Source: Frankia alni ACN14a (GTDB lineage: Bacteria > Actinomycetota > Actinomycetes > Frankiales > Frankiaceae). From it: a stretch of DNA of 64,000 bases. The position numbers and the translations under genes are program-made. The notes under the pieces were generated by a model. That model saw only the letters and a list, made by a program, of their open reading frames with translations, had not been told where the DNA came from and did no database searches. The DNA is taken from positions 6,008,962 to 6,072,961 of the forward strand of contig NC_008278.1 of NCBI RefSeq assembly GCF_000058485.1, written 5' to 3'. Positions 53,936-62,400 of this stretch are shown here, in pieces. Within the stretch, counting starts at the first letter, position 1; each line of letters begins with the position of its first letter.

Positions 53936-54172
53936 CTACTGCAGCAGGTTGTCGAAATCGCCGTCCTTGGCGCCCAGTATCAGCGCCTCTATCTCGGCTC
54001 GGGTGTAGACGAGGGCGGGGCCGTTCGGATGCCGGGAGTTGCGGACGGCCACCTCGTCGCCCGGCAGCTTCGCCATCTCGACGCAGTTGCCCTGCGAGTT
54101 GCTCCGCCGGCTCTTCTGCCAGGTCACGCGCTCCAGCGCCGCCGCAGACATGCCACTGTAGATCTTGGTCAC
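53936..54172 (-). CDS. DUF397 domain protein
   Basis: The 78-residue product carries ALERVTWQKSRRSNSQGNCVEMA, the conserved DUF397 opening (W.KS..S...G.CVE.A), and VAVRNSRHPNGPALVYTRAE. DUF397 proteins normally sit next to an XRE/DUF5753 regulator and act with it; here that gene is 1.3 kb away at 55474 on the other strand. GTG 54172 has GGGAG eight bases before it. Confidence 0.93.
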   Translation of the reverse strand: MTKIYSGMSAAALERVTWQKSRRSNSQGNCVEMAKLPGDEVAVRNSRHPNGPALVYTRAEIEALILGAKDGDFDNLLQ

Positions 54173-55473
54173 GCGATCTCCCGAAGCCCCGAGTAGCCGT
54201 GCCACGACGGCCCTCACCCACGCAGCTCGCCTGTCGCACCGCCGCACTGCGATGGACCCCTCGCCGACCACGCCGGACGGGAGCAGCCCCGCAACCCCCG
54301 CCGATGTGCCCGCGTGTGCGCCTGCACGAACTTCGGCTCACGATACAGCACGGTCAGGTGCACGTGCATCAAGCGGGTCGCATGTGCGCGCCACGGCCTC
54401 ACGTGCGACCGGTCATGCGGCCGCCGCGGTCGCGGCTGCCCGGCGGGGGCGCTCGCGGGCGGCCGCATCCCCCGGTGGCGCTAGCACTCCTGGTCGGGAG
54501 TTCACCGAGATGACCCGAAGGAGGTAGCGAATCGTCCGAATAAACCCGCAAAGTGGTGAATCACGCAGCCGACCAGCGGCTCCGGTAACGGCCCGCCAAG
54601 GGACCTGGCCGCAGAAGGGAGCGTGACTTGCGGAAATGGCGTGCAAGCGCGGCGGGTCCGCCGGACTCCGGCGCCAAGGGAGGCCGATCGGGGGCACGCT
54701 CGCTGGTGTAAAAGTTCATAGCCCCGACACGTCGGGCATCAGGCCCCGTCCGACGACAACCAGACCCGGAGGCCTCCGAACTCACGAGAGACAACGCAAT
54801 GGGAACCCATCGCCGGACCACCAGGGAGGTGGTCGCACCACACGGCGTCTTGCCGGCCACATCCCGGATCCACCGTCCCGGTGTCAGAACATCTCCGGCC
54901 GCCGCGGCGGCGCACGGCGCGGCGACCGCCACCGGTGGGCGGCACGGGGAGCACGACCGGGCCGTCGACCCGGTCGCATGCGCCCGAGTGGGGAGTCGGG
55001 CGCCCTGCCCGGTCCCGCGGTCGGGTGGAATCAGACGACGAGCAACCGCGGACATCCCCGCCCCACGGCCGGGGCGGCGACCGACGGTCCGCAACTCCCG
55101 GGCGGGAGGCTGGACCAGCGCACCGGACGGACGTGGGGACCATGGGACAAGCAGTCGGACGGGGGCACGAGAGAGTGGGAGCAGGCGAGTGCGAGCGGGA
55201 GGAAGTGGGAGCGACCTCATGGGGCAGCGTCGGAACGGATCGGAAGGCCCACCTCACGGGGAGCTACCACCGATCTCTGGCCACACCTTCGGGGGCACCT
55301 GCACCGGCACGCCAGCGGACACCGACCACCGGCACTCTCTGTGAGCGTGTATACAAATAACCCTCACTGCGCTAAACAAGCAGCTGTCGCCCGACAAGAG
55401 AACCAGCCGCATAACCGGATCCAGAAGATCAGATGTCATACTCTTGCGTTGACCGATGGCGAGGGGGCCGACC
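54173..55473. other. 1.3-kb stretch between DUF397 and XRE genes, no supported gene
   Basis: Frames on both strands (54799-55344, 54636-55697 and others) are open only by composition and have no motifs. GTGAG at 55341-55345 and CTCAC at 55363-55367 flank TATACAAAT, resembling a promoter with a dyad that the XRE protein might bind. An AT-richer part follows up to 55450. A gene usually found here, such as an anti-sigma-type ATPase, seems to have been lost. Confidence 0.45.
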
Positions 55474-56340
55474 GTGACGACAGCTCAGCCGGGAAGTGGG
55501 CCGACCGTGCGTCGGATCCTGCTCGGCTCACAGCTCCGTCGACTTCGCGAGGAGAAGGGCATCAGTCGGGAGACCGCTGGATACCACATCCGCGCCTCCG
55601 AGTCGAAGATCAGCCGGATGGAGCTGGGCCGAGTCAGCTTCAAAGAACGAGATGTCGCCGACCTGCTGACCTTCTATCAGGTCACGGACGAAGCTGAGCG
55701 TGCTCCTTTGCTGGCGCTCGTGCGCGAGGCGAACACCGCCGGCTGGTGGCAGAACTTCAACGACGTTCTCCCCACCTGGTTCCAGCCGTACGTGGGCCTT
55801 GAGGAGTCCGCCCAACTGATCCGCACCTACGAGCTGCAGTTCATTCCGGGGCTGCTCCAGACCGAAGACTATGCGCGAGCCATCATCACTCAAGGTAGTG
55901 GCGGAGCGCCGGTCGAGGTGATCGAGCGGCGGGTGAGCGTCCGGATCAACCGGCAGAAGTTGCTTTACCGCAAGAGCCCCCCGCGACTGTGGGTGGTCAT
56001 TGACGAGGCAGCGCTGCGCCGGCCCATCGGCGGCCCCAAGGTGATGCGGGCGCAGATCGAGCACCTGATCAACATCGCGCCGTTGCAGAACCTCACCCTG
56101 CAGGTGATGCCCTTCGCCTTCGGCGGCCACGCGGCCGAGGGCGGCGCGTTCACGATCCTGCGCTTCCCGGAGATGGACCTGCCCGACGTCGTCTACCTGG
56201 AGCAGCTCACCGGCTCCACCTATCTGGACAAGCGCGAGGACGTCGACCGGTACATGGAGGTCTACAACCGGCTCAGCGTCGACAGCACGACCCCGGCGTC
56301 CACCCCGGACGTCCTGCGGCGCATCGTCAACGAGTACTGA
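55474..56340 (+). CDS. XRE/DUF5753 family regulator
   Basis: The 288-residue product is the common actinomycete type. The N-terminal helix-turn-helix (LGSQLRRLREEKGISRETAGY then SESKISRMELGRVS) is followed by a DUF5753 domain (WFQPYVGLEESAQLIRTYEL, IPGLLQTEDYARAII, RQKLLYRKSPPRLWVVIDEAALRR, LTLQVMPFAFGGHAAEGGAF). These proteins pair with DUF397 proteins in developmental control (BldB/WhiJ-like). GTG 55474 with GAGGGGG six bases upstream is better placed than ATG 55456. Confidence 0.93.
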   Translation: MTTAQPGSGPTVRRILLGSQLRRLREEKGISRETAGYHIRASESKISRMELGRVSFKERDVADLLTFYQVTDEAERAPLLALVREANTAGWWQNFNDVLPTWFQPYVGLEESAQLIRTYELQFIPGLLQTEDYARAIITQGSGGAPVEVIERRVSVRINRQKLLYRKSPPRLWVVIDEAALRRPIGGPKVMRAQIEHLINIAPLQNLTLQVMPFAFGGHAAEGGAFTILRFPEMDLPDVVYLEQLTGSTYLDKREDVDRYMEVYNRLSVDSTTPASTPDVLRRIVNEY

Positions 56341-56416
56341 GTCGGCGCCGGGCCCGGCCCCGCGCCACCTGGCCCACCTGCCCCACCTGCCCGGTGCCGG
56401 CCGCCCGCGCCGCCGC

Positions 56417-59167
56417 TCAGCGGCCCTGGGGCCCGACGACGGTGCCGGTGCCGCCGTCGAGACCGGTGCCGCTGTCGGCGTCGGCGCACGCGGACGGCGG
56501 CCAGGTGAGCTCCAGGCTCAGCCACTGATCGTCCAGATCGACGCCGATGCCCACCGTCGGAGCACCCGGCGCCGGCCCGGCGGCATCGTCACCGGCACCG
56601 TTCGGCCAGGGCCAAGGTGGCGGCGGCACCCGATCCGACCAGGGCAGGGCGACGAAGACACTGCCCCCGGCGGGCGACCACAGCACCGTGACGATCGCCC
56701 GCCCACCCGCGGCCGCGGCGAGCAGCGCACCGACCCGGTCGGCCAGCGCCGCGCGCACCGGCGCCGGGGCCGAGCGCAGATCGCCGGAGAGCTGGATCTC
56801 GACGCTGATCCCCGCGTTCTCGGCGTCGGCGAGCACCGGGTCCAGATCCGCCAGCGCGGATGACGGCCCGCCGCCGGTCAGCATCCGCCGGATCGCCGCG
56901 GCCCGCACCGCGCAGCGGCTGCGCACGGCCGCAGCCCGCGGGTCGAGCCGGCCGTCGGCGATCCCGGCCAGCAGCGGCAGCGCGTCCGCCTCCACGGAAG
57001 CCAGCCACTGGGCGCGCTCGCGGCGGATCATCAGCGACGCGTCGATGCGCGCGGCGACCTCGGCCTCGGCCGCCAGGGTGTGCGCCGTGGCGTCGGCGGT
57101 GGCACGCAGCAGCGGGCCGAGCATGGCGGTGACGATCTGTACGCCGCACACCCCGTAGACGTTCGAGCTCAACCGGGCGAGCACCAGCGGGTTGTCCGGA
57201 TCCCGCAGGAGAACCAGACCGACCAGCAGCAGGATCGCCGCCACCAGCGCGACGATCCACTCCCGACGAGGCCGGGAGGCGGTGATGAACGCCAGCAGCA
57301 GCGGCAGGACCAACAGGGGCCAGTTGGCGATCCGCACGATGTCCGGCCCACGGGTGTTCGCCGCCCCGACGACCGCGGCCGCCAGGGTCATCGTCAGCAG
57401 CACGAGTGATTCGGCGCGGCCCAGCGGCCGGTCCCGAACCCGCCGCGCGGTCTCGGCGATCACCAGCGCGAGGACCACCCACAGCAGCGCGGCGACCGGG
57501 CGCTGCCGTACCCAGCCGAGCGTCGCGGCCAACGGCGCCAGCATGACGACGAGCCAGAGCCCGGCGACCTGGCCGACGGCGCGCCGCTGCCCGGCGGCGT
57601 AGGCGTCGCCGAGGTCGGTGGCGATCGCGGTGACCCCCCGCCGGTCGGCGGCGACCCCGCCGCCACGACCCCGCGCCGGCCTCGCGGCCGCCTGGGGTTC
57701 CGCGGAACCCGCAGGACCGTCGGGGCCGGCGGCGCCACCGGTGGCGAGGTCAGGCGTCGTGCTCGGCGTGCGCCACTGGAGCCGCACGGTGGTGCCGCGA
57801 CCCGGCGCCGAGACGATGTCGACCGTCCCGGCGACGTCGTCGAGCCGACCGACGATCGAGCGACGCAGGCCGAGCCGGGCCGGGTCGACGCGGGCCGGGT
57901 CGAAACCGCGGCCGGCGTCGGACACCTGCACGGTGACGACACCCGCGCCCCCGTCGAGGCGGACCCGCGCCCGCCGGGTGCCCGCATGGCGCTCCACGTT
58001 CGCCAACGCCTCACCGACCGCGCCCGCGAACGCGGCACCGACGACGGCGGGCGGCTCGATGCCCGTCGCCCCACGGGCGGCACCGCGCAGGTGGCTCGCG
58101 CCGGGCAGGCGGTGGCCGCCGGGCAGGCGGTTGTCGCCGGGCAGGCGGTTGTCGAAGGTGACCCGCAGCCGCGGACCGTTGGCGTTGCGGACGACCTCGG
58201 CCAGGCGTTCGCCGATGGCCGGCTCGTCGCCCTCGTCCGGGTCGAGCAGGCCCTGCACGGCTGCGAGACTCTGCGCGCAGCGCCGACGGGCCAGCGCCAC
58301 GTCTCGCCCGCCGCCCCAGGCGATCCCGGTCAGCGTGTTGAGGACCGTGTCATGAATGATCCGCTCGCGCTCCCGGCGATCCCGGGCGACCGCGTGGACT
58401 GCGGTCTCGCCGCGGTGGCGGGCCACGACGTTCGCCCAGCGCCGGTCGGCGGTGCGGGCGATCTGACGCAGCCGGCCGATCGCGAGACCCAGCAGCCCTG
58501 GCACCAGCACCAGGATCGTCGACTCGACGATGACCTGCGGATTGTGCCCCCAGCCCCCCGCCAGAGTGCCCGCGCCGAGCAGGAAGACACTCGGCGCGGC
58601 CAACGTGGGCGGGAAGGCCCAGACCGCGACGACCGCCGCGTTGATCGCGGTCAGGAACACGAAGTTGCCGCTGTCCCCCACGGACTGCGGCGGCAGCCAG
58701 TGCCCGGCCGTCAGCGCCAGCGCCAGCGCGACCGCGACGCTCGTGCCGGCGAGCGGGCGCCCCACCCCGCGGCGCAGACCCACCACGCAGAACACGACGC
58801 CCCAGGCGACGCTGAGCAGCACGACCGCCATCGCCGCCGGCTGGCCGGCGTACCAGTGCCAGACGAGCAGGTAGGCCAGGGTCAGCAGGACGGCGACGGC
58901 GCGCAGCGCGACGAGCACCGCGGCCATGACCCGCTCCAGCGCCCGGTAGGCACTGCCCGTCTCGACCGACGCGCGGCCCAGCTCCAGCGCGGCGGCGCCG
59001 AAGGCGGTGTCGGCAATCCCGTCCCCGGCCGCCGGCCCGCCGGGCGCCACCGCACCCCTGCCGGGGCGACCGGTACCCTCGGGTTCGCGTTCCTCCACCG
59101 TCCCGACGGTGGAGCCGGTGCCACGCAGCACCACTGTGGCTCCGTCATCGTCTGGCGGTTCCGTCAT
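56417..59167 (-). CDS. Doubled membrane sensor histidine kinase
   Basis: A 916-residue protein built from two kinase-like halves. Half 1: membrane helices at about 75-235, a HisKA_3-like segment RERIIHDTVLNTLTGIAWGG near 268-288 with candidate phospho-His, and a HATPase domain (VGEALANVERHAG near 392, VSDAGRGFDP near 420, VSAPGRGTTVRL). Half 2: membrane helices at about 536-680, a coiled region (HTLAAEAEVAARIDASLMIR) and an ATPase-like end lacking clear N and G boxes, so probably inactive. No response regulator gene is adjacent. ATG 59167 is used. Confidence 0.8.
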   Translation of the reverse strand: MTEPPDDDGATVVLRGTGSTVGTVEEREPEGTGRPGRGAVAPGGPAAGDGIADTAFGAAALELGRASVETGSAYRALERVMAAVLVALRAVAVLLTLAYLLVWHWYAGQPAAMAVVLLSVAWGVVFCVVGLRRGVGRPLAGTSVAVALALALTAGHWLPPQSVGDSGNFVFLTAINAAVVAVWAFPPTLAAPSVFLLGAGTLAGGWGHNPQVIVESTILVLVPGLLGLAIGRLRQIARTADRRWANVVARHRGETAVHAVARDRRERERIIHDTVLNTLTGIAWGGGRDVALARRRCAQSLAAVQGLLDPDEGDEPAIGERLAEVVRNANGPRLRVTFDNRLPGDNRLPGGHRLPGASHLRGAARGATGIEPPAVVGAAFAGAVGEALANVERHAGTRRARVRLDGGAGVVTVQVSDAGRGFDPARVDPARLGLRRSIVGRLDDVAGTVDIVSAPGRGTTVRLQWRTPSTTPDLATGGAAGPDGPAGSAEPQAAARPARGRGGGVAADRRGVTAIATDLGDAYAAGQRRAVGQVAGLWLVVMLAPLAATLGWVRQRPVAALLWVVLALVIAETARRVRDRPLGRAESLVLLTMTLAAAVVGAANTRGPDIVRIANWPLLVLPLLLAFITASRPRREWIVALVAAILLLVGLVLLRDPDNPLVLARLSSNVYGVCGVQIVTAMLGPLLRATADATAHTLAAEAEVAARIDASLMIRRERAQWLASVEADALPLLAGIADGRLDPRAAAVRSRCAVRAAAIRRMLTGGGPSSALADLDPVLADAENAGISVEIQLSGDLRSAPAPVRAALADRVGALLAAAAGGRAIVTVLWSPAGGSVFVALPWSDRVPPPPWPWPNGAGDDAAGPAPGAPTVGIGVDLDDQWLSLELTWPPSACADADSGTGLDGGTGTVVGPQGR
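57696..57711. repeat. Fourth copy of the dispersed palindrome, inside the kinase gene
   Basis: GGGTTCCGCGGAACCC is a perfect dyad with the same GGTTCCGCGGAACC core as the copies at 9933, 9969 and 28522. Here it lies in the low-complexity linker between the two kinase halves and codes GSAEP. Confidence 0.8.
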
Positions 59168-59403
59168 GGTTTGGCATCACTTCCGACCCGAAGCCCGTTC
59201 CGCCCGGGCGAGCTCGTCGCAGGCTACAGGCCGGGTGCCCCCTTCCGCCGGCAAAGGACGCCTCCCGCTGCCGGCTTCGTGAAGGGGACGTCCGAGCAGG
59301 TCGGGGGCACGAGATCGGGGAGCCGGTCGCCGGCGGTCGCTCGTGGGCCGGCGGCTGCGTGCCCGCGGTGCCCTAGGCTTGACCGCGTGTGGAAGGACCG
59401 CCA

Positions 59404-62400
59404 GTGAATCCTCCGCCGTCCGCGGACCCCACCCGCGTGGACCGGGAGCCGGCCGACCAGGACGGGACGCCGCGGGTCGGTGAGCTCTCCGCCCGGCTGG
59501 CGGAGCTGGGACCCGGCGACGCCCACCGGCTCGGTCGGCGTCTCGCCGACACCCGGCGCACCCGTGAGCCCGCCGCCCGCCAGCGCGCTCTGCGCGCCAT
59601 CGCCGCAGACACCGATCGGGCGGCCGCGCGGGTCGCCCGCCGGCGGGCGAACGTGCCTGCGCTCAGCTACCCCGAGATCCTGCCGGTGACGCAGCGCAAG
59701 GACGAGATTCTCGCCGCGATCCGCGACCATCAGGTCGTGATCATCGCCGGGGAGACCGGCTCCGGCAAGACCACCCAGCTACCGAAGATCTGCCTGGAAC
59801 TCGGTCGTGGGGTCCGCGGGATGATCGGCCACACCCAGCCGCGGCGGATCGCCGCGCGCACCGTCGCCGACCGCATCGCCGAGGAGTTGGGCACCCCCTC
59901 GCCGCAGGCCGGCGGGGTCGTCGGCTACCAGACCCGGTTCACCGACCAGGTGCACGACGACACCCTCGTCAAACTCATGACCGACGGCATCCTGCTGGCC
60001 GAGATCTCCTCGGACCGGTCGCTGCGCCGCTACGACACGCTGATCATCGACGAGGCCCACGAGCGCAGCCTCAACATCGACTTCATCCTCGGCTACCTGC
60101 GCTCACTGCTCCCCCGCCGGCCCGATCTCAAGGTGGTCATCACCTCCGCGACGATCGAGACGGCCCGGTTCTCCGCGCACTTCGGCGACGCGCCCGTCAT
60201 CGAGGTCTCCGGACGCACCTACCCGGTCGAGGTGCGCTACCGCCCGCTGGTGCCAGGCGCCCGCGACACCGACCCGAACGGCCCGAACGACCCGAACGCG
60301 GCCGAACCGGATGCGCGGCCTGCCGAGGAGCCGGCCGGCGGCCGCGGGACCGGCCGGGGCCGCGCCAGCAGCGGCGGCAGCGGCAGCGGCGGCAGCGGCA
60401 GCGGCGGCAGCGGCCCGGGCGGGCGCCGCGGGCAGCCGGCCGAGCCCGAACGGGATCAGACCCAGGCGATCAGCGACGCGGTCGACGAGCTGTGCGCCGA
60501 GGGCCCCGGCGACATCCTGGTGTTCCTCAGCGGGGAACGCGAGATTCGGGACACCGCCGAGGCGCTTGCCCGCGAGCAGCGGCCGAACACGGAGATCGTG
60601 CCGCTCTACGCCCGGCTGTCCGCCGGCGAGCAACATCGGGTCTTCCAGCCGCACACCGGACGGCGGGTGGTGCTGGCGACCAACGTCGCGGAGACCTCGC
60701 TGACGGTCCCCGGCATCCGGTACGTCATCGATCCCGGCACCGCGCGCATCTCCCGTTACAGCCATCGGACGAAGGTGCAGCGCCTGCCGATCGAGCCGGT
60801 CTCGCAGGCGTCGGCGAACCAGCGCAAGGGCCGGTGCGGGCGGACCGCGGACGGCATCTGCATCCGGCTCTACAGCGAGGAGGACTTCGCCGGCCGGCCC
60901 GAGTTCACCGACCCGGAGATCCTGCGGACGAACCTGGCCTCGGTGATCCTGCGGATGGCCGATCTCGGGCTGGGCGACATGGCCACCTTCGGCTTCCTCG
61001 ACCCGCCCGACCCGCGCCAGATCAGCGACGGAGAGCTGCTGCTCACCGAGCTGGGAGCGTTCGACGCGGGCGGCACCGGACCAGGCAGGCCCGTCGCGGA
61101 CGCGCCCGCCCCGGACGGGACCGGAGCGAGCGGGACGGACGCGGGCGCGCCTGTCCAGGGCGGTACCGGAACGAGCGGGGCCGGCGCGAGCGCTGCCAGG
61201 GCGGGCGGTACCGGTACGGGCCGGCGGATCACCCCAATCGGGCGGCGCCTCGCGCAGATCCCCGTGGATCCCCGGCTGGCCCGCATGGTTCTCGCCGGCG
61301 ACGAGCAGGGCTGCCTGCGGGAGGTGCTGGTCATCGCGGCGGCGCTGGCCATCCAGGATCCGCGGGACCGTCCGGTCGAACACCAGCAGGCCGCCGACGA
61401 GCGGCACGCCCGGTTCGCGGACCCGACCTCGGACTTCCTCGCCTACCTGAACCTGTGGAACTACCTGCGTGACGCCCGCGGCGAGCTGTCCGCCAACCAG
61501 TTCCGGCGGATGTGCCGGACCGAGTTCCTCAACTACCTGCGCATCCGCGAGTGGCAGGACGTCCACGGCCAGCTCGCCGCCGTGGCCCGTGGCCTGGGCC
61601 TGAACGCCGACGCCCGCGCCGGCGACCGCGCCTTCCGTGACAACCGTGACGGCAGGGACGGCAGGGACGGCACAGCCGGCAGCCGCGGTGCCGGCGGCAG
61701 GAACGGCAAGGGCGGCGGAGCTGGCAGGGACGGAGCAGGTGGCGGAGCTGGCGCAGGTGGCGGAGCTGGCGGAGCTGGCGCAGGTGGCGGAGCTGGCGCA
61801 GGTGGCGGAGCTGGCGCAGGTGGCGGAGCTGGCGCAGGTGGCGGAGCTGGCGCAGGTGGCGGAGCTGGCGCGGGAGGCGCGGACGGCGCAGGTGGCGCGG
61901 CGGATCCGCGGGCGGTGCACCGGGCACTGCTCACGGGCCTGTTGTCGCACATCGGCCGGTACGACCCGGAACGCCGCGAGTACGCCGGGGCCCGCGGCAG
62001 CCGGTTCATGCTGTGGCCGGGCTCGGCCATGGCCCGCGGCCGGGGCCGGGCCGACCGCGCCGCCGCAGCGGACGCCGCCATCGACGCAACCGGCCCGGAC
62101 GCGCCGCGGCAGCGCCCGTCCGGGCCGCCGGCCTGGGTGATGGCCGCCGAGCTCGTCGAGACGTCGCGGCTGTGGGGCCGCACCGCGGCGCGGATCGACC
62201 CGGACTGGATCGAGCCGCTGGCCGGACATCTCGTGCACCGCAGCTACAGCGAGCCGCGCTGGTCCCGCCGGCAGGGGGCGGTGCTCGCCGACGAGCGGGT
62301 GACGCTGTACGGGGTGCCGATCGTCGCCGGTCGCCCGGTGCAGTACAGCCGGATCGACCCGGCGCTGTGCCGGGAGCTGTTCATCCGCCACGCCCTGGTC

